From: Candidatus Dormiibacterota bacterium
Lineage (GTDB): Bacteria; Chloroflexota; Dormibacteria; Dormibacterales; Dormibacteraceae
DNA: 16,324 nt
Direction of reading: 5' to 3'
Assembly: GCA_003151665.1 (NCBI GenBank)
Contig: PLYD01000187.1
Coordinates: forward strand, 1 to 16,324
Part shown: piece by piece, positions 7,102-14,796 of the stretch
How the letters are laid out: every line of letters begins with the position of its first letter
Position numbering within the stretch: the first letter of the stretch is position 1
The notes under the pieces: model-generated
Seen by the model: only the letters and a program-made list of their open reading frames with translations
Databases searched by the model: none
What the model was told of the DNA's origin: nothing
Made by a program: the position numbers and the translations under genes

Positions 7102-8427
7102 GTGACGGTCGCCAAAGTCCGCGTACCGCACGCGCGGCTCCTCGTTGTTCTCGCCGCGCTGGTGGTCTCGGCGGCCATCCTGCTGCTGACCCGCAGCTAC
7201 ACCTTCTACTTCGACGAATGGGCCTTCATTCTCTCGGCGCCCGACTGGACCCTCACCACTTACCTCGAGCCGCACAACGGGCACCCCGCGATGCTGACGC
7301 GACTTATCTACGCGGCGTTGCTCGCGACAGTGGGCCTGCGCTCCTACCTGCCGTACATGGCCGCCCTGCTCGCCCTCCACGCCACCGGCGTGGTCCTCCT
7401 TTTCGAGCTGATGCGGCGGCGCGCCGGAGACCTCATCGGTATCGCCTGCGCGGCGATGCTGCTGGTAATTGGCGCCGGTTGGGAGAACCTTCTCTGGGCA
7501 TTCCAGATGAGCTTTGTCGGGTCGGTGGCATGTGGCCTCGGAATGCTCCTCGCGCTCGAGAGCACGGCGCGGCGGCGAATGGCCATCGTTGCAGCGCTGC
7601 TGACCGCCTCGCTGATGTTCTCGGCGATCGGCCTCTTCTTCGGCATCGCGGCGGGAGTGCGGCTGGCCGCAACGCGCGACCGGCGCAGAGAGGTGGTGTG
7701 GCTCGTTCCAGTCGCCGTCGTGTTCGGGGCTTGGTTCGTGACCTTCGGACTTCACAGCGCCCAATCGACCTCTGCGTCCGCCAACGGCAACCTCCTGGTG
7801 CTGCCCGTGTACACGCTGTGGGGTCTGGGGGCGAGCGTCTCCGGCATCATCGGAGAGGGCGGCTGGGTCGGGATCCCGCTGCTGGTGCTCGCCATAGGCG
7901 CGGTTGCGTTTACGTGGTGGCGGCACGGGTCCGACGGGCTGGCGCTGGGGACGGCCGCAGGGCTGGTCGCGTTCTACCTGGTCACCGGCTTGGCTCGGGG
8001 GCAGATCGGCTACGAGCAGTCCGGCGCAGGCCGCTACGTGTACGTGGGCGCCGTGTTCTGGCTGATCATCCTGGGCGACGTCGCCCGACGCCTTCCATGG
8101 CGTGGCACCTGGCGTCCCGCCATGGTGGCGCTCCTTTTCCTTGCCTGCTTCAACAGCGGAGCGCTGCTGGTGGAGTTCGGGACCGCCAAGGCCGCCCAGA
8201 TGCAGCGGCAGATGGCCGACCTCCAGGCGCTCGGTTCGGTGAGGGGCAACCCATGCCTCAATCCCAGCGGTGCGGTCGACCCGCTGGTGATGCCCGACGA
8301 GACAAATCCGGCGCTCTATTACCGCGCCATTGATCGCTACGGCGACCCATCGGCGGGCCTGCCGATCGTCGACGGGGCGGACTTTAACCAGGCACTGGCC
8401 AACCTGCTGCCTGCTGGCTGTAAGTGA
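7102..8427 (+). CDS. Polytopic membrane protein, GT-C glycosyltransferase-like
   Basis: A 441-aa integral membrane protein with roughly ten hydrophobic segments. The first (residues 12-30) is followed by an acidic motif FYFDEWAFI with D38 and E39 in the first outer loop, then YLEPHNGHPAMLTRLIY (residues 54-70). An acidic pair just after the first membrane segment is the hallmark of GT-C enzymes (ArnT/PMT-like), which move sugars from polyprenyl-phosphate carriers to extracytoplasmic acceptors. The PHN-H loop resembles uncharacterised actinobacterial proteins I recall. The C terminus (about residues 365-441) is a soluble tail. Donor and acceptor are unknown. The GTG start has no Shine-Dalgarno sequence, and TAGTCT lies 7 nt upstream. 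The gene starts 10 nt after the citrate synthase stop. A GT2 enzyme at 13287-14495 might supply its lipid-linked sugar; this is speculative. Confidence 0.75.
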   Translation: MTVAKVRVPHARLLVVLAALVVSAAILLLTRSYTFYFDEWAFILSAPDWTLTTYLEPHNGHPAMLTRLIYAALLATVGLRSYLPYMAALLALHATGVVLLFELMRRRAGDLIGIACAAMLLVIGAGWENLLWAFQMSFVGSVACGLGMLLALESTARRRMAIVAALLTASLMFSAIGLFFGIAAGVRLAATRDRRREVVWLVPVAVVFGAWFVTFGLHSAQSTSASANGNLLVLPVYTLWGLGASVSGIIGEGGWVGIPLLVLAIGAVAFTWWRHGSDGLALGTAAGLVAFYLVTGLARGQIGYEQSGAGRYVYVGAVFWLIILGDVARRLPWRGTWRPAMVALLFLACFNSGALLVEFGTAKAAQMQRQMADLQALGSVRGNPCLNPSGAVDPLVMPDETNPALYYRAIDRYGDPSAGLPIVDGADFNQALANLLPAGCK

Positions 8428-8448
8428 AAGTCGATCGGCGCTGACTTC

Positions 8449-8454
8449 TACACT
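8449..8454 (+). promoter_or_regulatory. Candidate -10 element (TACACT) of 2-oxoacid dehydrogenase operon
   Basis: TACACT lies 7 nt before ATG 8462 in the 34-nt gap after the membrane-protein gene. There is no Shine-Dalgarno sequence, so a leaderless mRNA is likely. The hexamer is identical to the one before the citrate synthase operon. The -35 is unclear (GTGAAA at spacing 19 is weak). Confidence 0.55.
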
Positions 8455-8461
8455 GAGATAG

Positions 8462-9838
8462 ATGCCGGCTGACGACTTCGACGTGCTGATCCTCGGGGGC
8501 GGAATGGGCGGCTACCCAGCCGCGATCCGCGCTTCCCAACTTGGCTTGAAGGTGGGGTTGGTCGAGGCCGACAAGCTCGGTGGCACCTGCCTCCACGTCG
8601 GCTGCATCCCCACCAAAGTCCTGCTCGAGTCCTCAGAGCTCTACCACCGGGTCTCGGCTCGCGGCCCCGAGTTCGGCGTCGACGCGGACAAGGTGCGCTT
8701 CGATTACGCCCGCATCGCCGCGCGCCGAGACGCCGTGGTGAGCCAGCTCTACAAGGGCGTCCAGTTCCTGATGAAGAAGAACAAGATCGAAGTCGTTGCC
8801 GGCAGCGGCCGCCTGCGCGACCGCAACACGCTCGAGATCGGAGCCAAGCAGCTTCGCGCCAAGAACCTGATCGTCGCGACCGGCTCAACCGTCCGCTCGC
8901 TGCCCGGCCTCGAGTTCGACGGCGAGCTGATCGTTTCGTCCGACAGCGCCACGCTCTCGACCAAGGTTCCGGAGTCGATCTGCATCATCGGCGCCGGCGC
9001 TGTCGGGGTCGAGTTCGCGACGCTCTACAGCCAGCTCGGCGTCAAGGTCACACTCCTCGAAGGCCTAGATCGACTGGTGCCGCTGGAGGATGAAGACATC
9101 TCCAAGGAGATGCTGTCCGCCTTCAAGAAGGCCGGCATCGATTGCCGCGTCGGCGTGAAGGTGAAGGGCGCCAAGAAGGCCCGCGGCGGCGTAACCGTCG
9201 ACACGGAGCAAGGCGATGTCTGGGCCCACCAGGTGCTTGTCGCCGTCGGCCGCTCACCACGATCCAAGGACATCGGCCTGGAGAAGGTCGGTGTGGAGAC
9301 CCACCCGAATGGGTTCATCAAGGTCGACGAGTGGATGCACACGTCGGCAGAGGGCATCCACGCGATCGGCGACGTGGTGGGCGGATTTCTGCTGGCTCAT
9401 GCAGCGGCGCACGAGGGCATGACCGCGGTCGAGGACATCGCCGGTCAGCGCGTCGCGCCGATGGACCAGGATCTCGTCACCCGCTGCACGTACTCGCATC
9501 CGCAAATCGCCTCCGTCGGCCAGACCGAGAAGCAGGCCAAGGAAAAAGGCCGCGAGGTCAAGATCGGCAAGTTTCCCTTCAGCGCTCTGGGGCGGGCGAT
9601 CATTCACGGCGAGACGGGCGGCTTCGTCAAGCTCGTCGCCGACGCCAAGACAGGCCAGCTGCTCGGCGCACATATAGTCGGACCCAACGCGACCGAGCTG
9701 ATCGCGGAGCCGGCGCTGACCCAGCTGTTCCAGGGCGACGCCTGGGAGATGGGTCGCAACATCCACCCGCACCCCACCCTCAGCGAAGCCGTGATGGAAG
9801 CAGCCCTCGCCGTCGATGGCCACGCGATCCACATCTGA
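8462..9838 (+). CDS. lpdA: Dihydrolipoyl dehydrogenase (E3)
   Basis: A 458-aa flavoprotein that reoxidises the dihydrolipoyl group of E2 and passes electrons to NAD+. The FAD-binding loop is LGGGMGGYPAA (residues 11-21). The redox disulfide is C43/C48 in GGTCLHVGCIPTK. The NAD-binding loop is IIGAGAVGVEF (175-185). A second FAD motif is GIHAIGDV (298-305). The C-terminal catalytic dyad is H437/E442 in HPHPTLSEAV. Length is normal for the family. It is the first gene of the operon, followed 7 nt later by the fused E1 gene and then E2, so it is probably the dedicated E3, although one E3 can serve several complexes. The ATG is preceded by a leaderless-type -10. Confidence 0.97.
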   Translation: MPADDFDVLILGGGMGGYPAAIRASQLGLKVGLVEADKLGGTCLHVGCIPTKVLLESSELYHRVSARGPEFGVDADKVRFDYARIAARRDAVVSQLYKGVQFLMKKNKIEVVAGSGRLRDRNTLEIGAKQLRAKNLIVATGSTVRSLPGLEFDGELIVSSDSATLSTKVPESICIIGAGAVGVEFATLYSQLGVKVTLLEGLDRLVPLEDEDISKEMLSAFKKAGIDCRVGVKVKGAKKARGGVTVDTEQGDVWAHQVLVAVGRSPRSKDIGLEKVGVETHPNGFIKVDEWMHTSAEGIHAIGDVVGGFLLAHAAAHEGMTAVEDIAGQRVAPMDQDLVTRCTYSHPQIASVGQTEKQAKEKGREVKIGKFPFSALGRAIIHGETGGFVKLVADAKTGQLLGAHIVGPNATELIAEPALTQLFQGDAWEMGRNIHPHPTLSEAVMEAALAVDGHAIHI

Positions 9839-9845
9839 GCTTCTG

Positions 9846-11909
9846 ATGGCCACCACCGTGAAGACCAAGGGCCCGACCTTCAGCCCCGAGTGGCATTTCC
9901 AGGAACCTGTCGCATGGCGCGACACCGACCTGGATGAGAAGACGCTTAAGACCTGGTTCAACTACATGCTGCTCGGACGCCAGGTCGATTACAGGTTCCA
10001 GGTGTTGAACCGCCAGGGCCGCGCGCCTTTCATCATCTCGTGCGCCGGGCACGAGGCGGCGCAGATCGGCGTGAGCTGGGGACTGAAGCCGAAGTACGAC
10101 TGGGTGTCGCCCTACTACCGCGACGTGGTGCTGTGCCTGCGCATGGGCGTCACGCCGCTCGACCTGATGCTCTCGGTGCTGGCGAAGCCGGCGGACCCTG
10201 CCTCAGGCGGCAAGCAGACGCCAGGCCACTTCTCCGACACACGGCTCAACATCACCTCTGGCGGCTCGCCGGTGGCGACACAGCTGGTACGTGGGGCCGG
10301 GGTCGCATACGCGCTGAAGATGGACGGCACGGACAAGGTCCTGATGACCTGCTACGGCGAGGGCTCGGGGTCAGAGGGCGACGCCCACGAGGCTTTCAAC
10401 TTCGCCGCGATACACAAGGTGCCGGAGATCTTCATTTGCGAGAACAACGGCTTCGCGATCTCCACGCCTTTCAAGAAGGAGTACGCGATCGAGTACGCGG
10501 CGCAGCGCGCGGCGGGCTACGGATTTCCCGGCGTAACGCTCGACGGGCGCGACCCGGTGACCTGCTATGTGGTCGCCAAGGAGGCGATCGCTCGCGCTCG
10601 GGCTGGACACGGCCCGACCCTCATCGAGTGCCTCGTAGACAGGCTTGGCGCGCACTCCTCGGAGGACGACCAGCGCCGGTACCGCACGCAGGAGGAGATC
10701 GAGCGCCTCGCCCTGTCGGACTGTCTGGAGCAGTTCAAGAAGCGGCTCCTCGACGAAGGTGTGTTGAGCGCCAAGGAGATCGCCGGATACGAGGAACGAG
10801 TCAAGGAAGAGGTCGCCAAAGCGACCACCGAGGGGATGGCATCGCCCGACGCCCCCGCGGAGAACGCGCTGACGAACGTGTACGGGCTCGACGTGCCGAA
10901 GGCGATCGATCCGCCACAGGGGGTCGAGACCGAAGAGATGAACATGGTGTCCGCACTTCGCTCAGCTCTGACCGAGGAGATGGAGCGCGACGAGCGGGTC
11001 ATGGTCCTCGGCGAGGACGTCGGCAAGAAGGGCGGCGTGTTCCTGGTCACCGATGGGCTCTACAACAAGTTCGGCGAGGCACGCGTCATCGACACCCCGC
11101 TCGCGGAATCGTCGATCGCCGGTGTCGCCCTCGGCCTTGCGCTCGCGGGCAAACGGCCGGTGGCTGAGATGCAGTTCACCGACTTCGCTCACATGGCGTT
11201 CAACCAGATCACCAACGAGATCGCCAAGTTTCGATACCGCAGCGATGGCGACTGGTCGGTGCCGATGGTCGTGCGCGCTCCGATGGGCGGCCACGCGCAT
11301 GGCGCGCTTTACCACTCGCAGTCGATCGAGGCGCGGTTTGCCACGCCCGGTCTGAAGATCGTGATCCCCTCCAGTCCCTACGAAGCCAAGGGCCTCCTCC
11401 TTGCGGCGATCCGCGACCCCGACCCCGTCCTTTTCTTTGAGCACAAGCGGCTTTACCGCATGTTCAAGGAGCCGGTGCCGAAGGGCGAGTACCTCATCCC
11501 GCTCCAGGTCGCGCGCACGGTGCGCGAAGGAACGGACATCTCGGTCTTCTGCTACGGCCTCATGGTCCATTACGCAATGGAGGCAGCCAAGGCCCTCGAT
11601 GCGGATGGCGTGAGTGTCGAGATCATCGACCTGCGCACTGTCTACCCGCTGGACCGCGAGGCGATCATCGCGTCGGCTCGCAAGACCGGCAAGTGCCTGG
11701 TCCTCTACGAGGACAACTTCAGCGTGTCGGTCGGATCGGAGATCGCGGCGCTCATCGCGGATGAGGCGTGGCGCTGGCTGGACGCGCCTGTGAAGCGGTT
11801 GGGCGGACTCGACGTGCCGTCGATCCCGTATGCCCCGGCGATGGAAGATCTCTTCATGCCGAACCCGGAGAAGATCGCCACAGCGTTGCGCGAGCTCGCG
11901 GCGTTCTGA
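9846..11909 (+). CDS. Fused E1 alpha-beta 2-oxoacid dehydrogenase, branched-chain type
   Basis: A 687-aa TPP-dependent E1 with both subunits in one chain. The alpha part (about residues 30-350) has PGHFSDTRLNITSGGSPVATQ and the TPP/Mg motif GEGSGSEGD...ENN (171-201), close to the GEGAxSEGD form of branched-chain E1 alpha. It then has NNGFAISTP and HSSEDD (H270). A linker precedes the beta part (about 366-687), which has VLGEDVGKKGGVF, DTPLAESSIAG, GGHAHGALYHSQSIEA (H490) and VYPLDREAI. The likely reaction is oxidative decarboxylation of branched-chain 2-oxoacids with acyl transfer to E2; pyruvate or acetoin is less likely. ATG 9846 is preferred over ATG 9816, which lies inside the E3 gene. 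The stop overlaps the E2 start (TGATG). Fused E1 proteins of this length are known in other bacteria. Confidence 0.93.
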   Translation: MATTVKTKGPTFSPEWHFQEPVAWRDTDLDEKTLKTWFNYMLLGRQVDYRFQVLNRQGRAPFIISCAGHEAAQIGVSWGLKPKYDWVSPYYRDVVLCLRMGVTPLDLMLSVLAKPADPASGGKQTPGHFSDTRLNITSGGSPVATQLVRGAGVAYALKMDGTDKVLMTCYGEGSGSEGDAHEAFNFAAIHKVPEIFICENNGFAISTPFKKEYAIEYAAQRAAGYGFPGVTLDGRDPVTCYVVAKEAIARARAGHGPTLIECLVDRLGAHSSEDDQRRYRTQEEIERLALSDCLEQFKKRLLDEGVLSAKEIAGYEERVKEEVAKATTEGMASPDAPAENALTNVYGLDVPKAIDPPQGVETEEMNMVSALRSALTEEMERDERVMVLGEDVGKKGGVFLVTDGLYNKFGEARVIDTPLAESSIAGVALGLALAGKRPVAEMQFTDFAHMAFNQITNEIAKFRYRSDGDWSVPMVVRAPMGGHAHGALYHSQSIEARFATPGLKIVIPSSPYEAKGLLLAAIRDPDPVLFFEHKRLYRMFKEPVPKGEYLIPLQVARTVREGTDISVFCYGLMVHYAMEAAKALDADGVSVEIIDLRTVYPLDREAIIASARKTGKCLVLYEDNFSVSVGSEIAALIADEAWRWLDAPVKRLGGLDVPSIPYAPAMEDLFMPNPEKIATALRELAAF

Positions 11910-13297
11910 TGGCGGGCACCACAAAGCGAGTCGTCATGCCCCAGCTGGGGGAATCGGTGCACGAAGGCACCATCTCGAAGTGGCTGGTGAAGCCTGGCGA
12001 CAAGGTGGTCGAGTTCGAGCCCATGCTCGAGGTGGATACGGACAAGGTCAGCGCCGAGGTTCCCGCGCCAGTGACGGGAATCCTCAAGGAGATCCTCGCC
12101 AAGGAAGGCGAGACGGTCCAGGCGGGCGCGGAGATTGCGGTGGTGGAGGTCGGAGGGGACGGCGCGGCGCCCGAGCCCGAGGCTGAGCCCAAAGCAGCGG
12201 CGCCCGAGGCCGAGCCCAAAGCGGCAGCGCCCGCCGCCGAACCGAAGGCCACCGTCCCGAAGAAAGCACCAACCAATACGGCGACGCAAGAAGCTCCTGC
12301 ACCTGCCGAGCCAGTACCCGCTGCCAAGGCTGAATCACAAGCGGAGCCCAAGGACGAGCCGGCTGCCGCTCGTGCCGAGCCGCTCCCGACAAAAGCGCCG
12401 GCCTCGAATCTGGAGACCGGTGAGCACCGCTACTCGCCCGCGGTCCAGATGGCCGCCGCCGAGCTGAAAGTCGATCTGTCCAACATCGACGGCACGGGAA
12501 TCGGCGGGCGCGTTACCAAAAAGGACGTGCAGGACTTCGCCGCTGCAGCCAAAGCGGCCCCCGCCGCCAAACCGGTCTCAGCGCCCGTCACCCCCGGGGA
12601 GGGTGACCAGGTCGTCCAGCTCACACGGGTGCGCCGGCTGATCGCCGAGAACATGACCCGCAGCAAGGCGACCATCCCCCACGCGTGGCAGACACAGGAA
12701 GCTGACATGTCAGGCGTCGTCGCCAATCGCAACGCGAACAAAGCCGCTTTCCAAGAGCAGGAAGGTTTCTCGCTAACCTACCTCCCCTACGTGATGGCGG
12801 CGACCGTGTCAGCGCTGCGCGAGCACCGGGAGGTCAACTCGACGTTCCACGAAACCGAGCTCATCGTGCACCGCGATATCAACCTTGGCGTCTCGGTTGG
12901 GCTCGAAGACACTCTGGTGGTGCCTGTCGTGCGACGCGCGGACGGCCTCTCAATCGCGGGCCTGGCCCGAGCCGTCAACGACATCGCCAACCGGGCCCGC
13001 AGCAAGCAGCTGAAAGCGGACGACCTGGCCGGAGCGACCTTCACGGTCAACAACTCGGGAACCTTCGGGACTCTATTCAGCTATTCGGTGATCAACCCGG
13101 GGCAGGCCGGCATCCTGACGATGGAGGCGATAGTCGACCGGCCCGTGGCGATCAAGGGGATGATCGGGATCAAGCCGATGATGTACCTCTGCTTCTCATT
13201 CGACCACCGCGTGCTCGACGGCCTGCAGGCGGCGCGCTTCCTGGTCTCGTGCCGAAAGTGGCTCGAAGCCGTTACTGCGGAGTCGCCTATCTACTAG
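11909..13297 (+). CDS. Dihydrolipoamide acyltransferase (E2), branched-chain type
   Basis: A 462-aa core enzyme of the complex. An N-terminal lipoyl domain (residues 5-82) has lipoylated K46 in EVDTDKVSAEV. An Ala/Pro/Glu/Lys linker (83-168) contains EAEPKAAAP repeats. A peripheral subunit-binding domain follows (about 174-212, RYSPAVQMAAAELKVDLSNI and GGRVTKKDVQDF). A second short linker leads to the acyltransferase domain (about 232-460) with H433 and D437 in DHRVLDG. The region VNNSGTFGTLFSYSVINPGQAGILTMEAIV resembles BkdB-type E2, supporting branched-chain use. There is one lipoyl domain. The ATG shares its A with the last base of the E1 stop (TGATG). The 3' end overlaps the converging glycosyltransferase gene by 11 bp. 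Confidence 0.95.
   Translation: MAGTTKRVVMPQLGESVHEGTISKWLVKPGDKVVEFEPMLEVDTDKVSAEVPAPVTGILKEILAKEGETVQAGAEIAVVEVGGDGAAPEPEAEPKAAAPEAEPKAAAPAAEPKATVPKKAPTNTATQEAPAPAEPVPAAKAESQAEPKDEPAAARAEPLPTKAPASNLETGEHRYSPAVQMAAAELKVDLSNIDGTGIGGRVTKKDVQDFAAAAKAAPAAKPVSAPVTPGEGDQVVQLTRVRRLIAENMTRSKATIPHAWQTQEADMSGVVANRNANKAAFQEQEGFSLTYLPYVMAATVSALREHREVNSTFHETELIVHRDINLGVSVGLEDTLVVPVVRRADGLSIAGLARAVNDIANRARSKQLKADDLAGATFTVNNSGTFGTLFSYSVINPGQAGILTMEAIVDRPVAIKGMIGIKPMMYLCFSFDHRVLDGLQAARFLVSCRKWLEAVTAESPIY
12179..12259 (+). repeat. Three 27-bp in-frame repeats in E2 linker
   Basis: Units at 12179-12205, 12206-12232 and 12233-12259 encode EAEPKAAAP, EAEPKAAAP and the degenerate AAEPKATVP (residues 91-117). 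They form part of the flexible linker between the lipoyl and subunit-binding domains. The first two units differ only at a few third-codon positions. Confidence 0.85.
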
Positions 13298-14495
13298 CGT
13301 TCCCTTCGATATCGATTGAGAGGATGCTGATGAAGAAGCTGGCGAAAACGGTCTGGGTGCCGATCGCCAGCAGCAGCACCGCCGGGATCACCTCGCGCAT
13401 CGTGAGCGAGGGGTCGAGGTTGCCGAACCCAACGGATTGCCAGCTCGCAACCGCCAGCACCAAGCCGACGATCCCTGCCAGCACCATCAGCGCTCCCGCA
13501 AGCAGGCCAACCTCCAGCGTGATGTAGCGGAACAGCCCTTCGAGGACGGGGTGCGGAGGGTGGAACCCCATGCGCACGGCGAAGATCTTCGTGAAAACCG
13601 CGAACAGCACGAGCTGGTAGCCGATCAGGGCCAGAAAACCCGCGACCAGCAGCGTGTGGATGTCGAGCCGCACTCCCGCGACGTGGAGTGGACCAGGGAG
13701 GAGCAACGCCGAGAGCACCACGCCCACCACGAAAAGCGCCAGCCCCGGGTACAGGAAAAGCCAGCGCGGGCTGAACAGCAGCATGAAACGCAGGTGGCGC
13801 CAGCCATCCCGCCATGTCCTGAGGTGGGGCGGGCGGGACCGTCCGTCCGGCCGAAGGACCACGGCCACTTCGGTGATGCGCATTCCCTTCAGCGAGGCTT
13901 TTATCACCATCTCGCTCGCGAACTCCATACCCGTGGCGCGCAGGCGCATCTTTTCGTAAGCGTCCTTCTTGAAGGCGCGCAGTCCGCAATGTGTGTCACC
14001 CACCGGCGCGTGGAAAAAGACGCGGCTGATGAAGGTGAGGATGGGGTTGCCGATCCAGCGGTGCGACCAGGGCATGGCGCCGGGCTGGATGCCGCCCATG
14101 AATCGGTTCCCGACCACCAGGTCGTAGCCTTCGCGCAGCTTGTCGATCAGGGGGCCGATCGCCTCGAAGTCGTAGCTGTCGTCGGCGTCGCCCATGACGA
14201 TGAAGCGGCCTTGCGCCGCATCGATGCCGCCGATGAGCGCGCTCCCATAGCCCTTCCTCGACACGTCGACGACCCTTGCGCCGAGGTCTTTGGCGATCTG
14301 CTGAGAGCCGTCACTGCTGCCGTTATCGGCGACGATGATCTCAGCCGCCAAACCTCCCGTCGCGATGGCGCTCTGCGCGTGCCGGATGCATTTGGCGAGC
14401 GTCTCGGCTTCGTCGAGGCAGGGCATCACGATCGACACCTCGACCGCAGTCGGTGTCAGTGAAGTGTGCTTGGGCGCGCGTTGGGCAACCGACAT
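13287..14495 (-). CDS. GT2 glycosyltransferase with C-terminal membrane domain (polyprenyl-phosphate sugar synthase-like)
   Basis: A 402-aa protein. The GT-A domain (about residues 19-240) has VSIVMPCLDEAETL, EIIVADNGSSDGS, KGYGSALIGGI and the metal-binding MGDADDSYDF (D103, D105), then GNRFMGG and GDTHCGLRAF, all typical of the dolichyl-phosphate mannose/glucose synthase group. Four membrane segments follow, near 247-268, 282-305, 328-352 and 370-395. The likely role is transfer of a sugar from a nucleotide donor to a polyprenyl phosphate at the cytoplasmic face of the membrane; the sugar is not predictable. The ATG has TAGGCT 8 nt upstream and no Shine-Dalgarno sequence. Its 3' end overlaps the E2 gene by 11 bp. 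It could feed a GT-C enzyme such as the one at 7102-8427. Confidence 0.9.
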   Translation of the reverse strand: MSVAQRAPKHTSLTPTAVEVSIVMPCLDEAETLAKCIRHAQSAIATGGLAAEIIVADNGSSDGSQQIAKDLGARVVDVSRKGYGSALIGGIDAAQGRFIVMGDADDSYDFEAIGPLIDKLREGYDLVVGNRFMGGIQPGAMPWSHRWIGNPILTFISRVFFHAPVGDTHCGLRAFKKDAYEKMRLRATGMEFASEMVIKASLKGMRITEVAVVLRPDGRSRPPHLRTWRDGWRHLRFMLLFSPRWLFLYPGLALFVVGVVLSALLLPGPLHVAGVRLDIHTLLVAGFLALIGYQLVLFAVFTKIFAVRMGFHPPHPVLEGLFRYITLEVGLLAGALMVLAGIVGLVLAVASWQSVGFGNLDPSLTMREVIPAVLLLAIGTQTVFASFFISILSIDIEGNASR

Positions 14496-14503
14496 TTCAG
14501 ATC

Positions 14504-14509
14504 AGCCTA
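14504..14509 (-). promoter_or_regulatory. Candidate -10 element (TAGGCT) of GT2 gene
   Basis: TAGGCT on the minus strand lies 8 nt before ATG 14495, with no ribosome binding site between them. It has the same geometry as the other leaderless starts in the window. Confidence 0.5.
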
Positions 14510-14761
14510 ACGCCCGGGAAAAGAAATGACCCCGACGGATCGCCTCTTGAGTGCTGGTACCGGCCTTGCGGCCAATTCCTGCTCTCTCGAACGTGTCCCT
14601 CGGGGCCACGGCCAACACTAAGGGTGAGCACTTCAGGGTGCAAGACAAAAAATTAGTTCGCTGCCAACCAACGATTTATAGCTTGACAAGAACGTGCGCG
14701 GCGAGGAGAAACCCTTAAAGAAAAACCATCCATGTACCGGAGGGAGAGCAAGCGCCCGCCG

Positions 14762-14792
14762 ATGAGGGGAACCACCGGGGGTTCCCTCTCAT
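14762..14792 (-). terminator. 12-bp stem-loop directly downstream of SDR gene
   Basis: Arms 14762-14773 and 14780-14792 pair over 12 bp with one bulged base (7 + 5 bp) around a 6-nt loop. On the minus strand the hairpin begins 4 nt after the SDR stop and has no T tract after it, so it would be a non-canonical terminator or 3'-stabilising stem. On the plus strand it is followed by ATTTTC, so it may act on antisense transcripts as well. Confidence 0.6.
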
Positions 14793-14796
14793 ATTT

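Larger units (their letters stand above)
14496..14796. other. Non-coding region between SDR and GT2 genes
   Basis: About 300 bp without a supportable gene. It holds the GT2 promoter at its left end and a strong hairpin at its right end. Between them are smaller dyads (GGCC-TTGC-GGCC at about 14562-14573; CGTG...CACG at about 14592-14610). There is also a direct repeat AGGGTG-N8-AGGGTG (14621-14640), and an AT-rich part (14646-14682) followed by an isolated TTGACA (14683-14688). Short frames here lack plausible ribosome sites and family features. I recognise no riboswitch or known RNA. Confidence 0.6.

Noticed and set aside
7024..7926. 300-codon minus-strand open frame
   Set aside because: Antisense to the second citrate synthase and the GT-C-like gene; Arg/Gly/Glu-rich shadow composition, no recognisable domain.
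10040..11167. 375-codon plus-strand open frame
   Set aside because: Out-of-frame reading inside the fused E1 gene; Arg-rich shadow.
13437..14462. 341-codon plus-strand open frame
   Set aside because: It is fully antisense to the clear GT2 gene; the Arg/His-rich, low-complexity translation is typical of a shadow frame in high-GC DNA.
14683..14720. TTGACA resembling a -35 box on the plus strand
   Set aside because: No -10-like hexamer lies 15-19 nt downstream; the nearest, TTAAAG, is 26 nt away. No gene follows on that strand.
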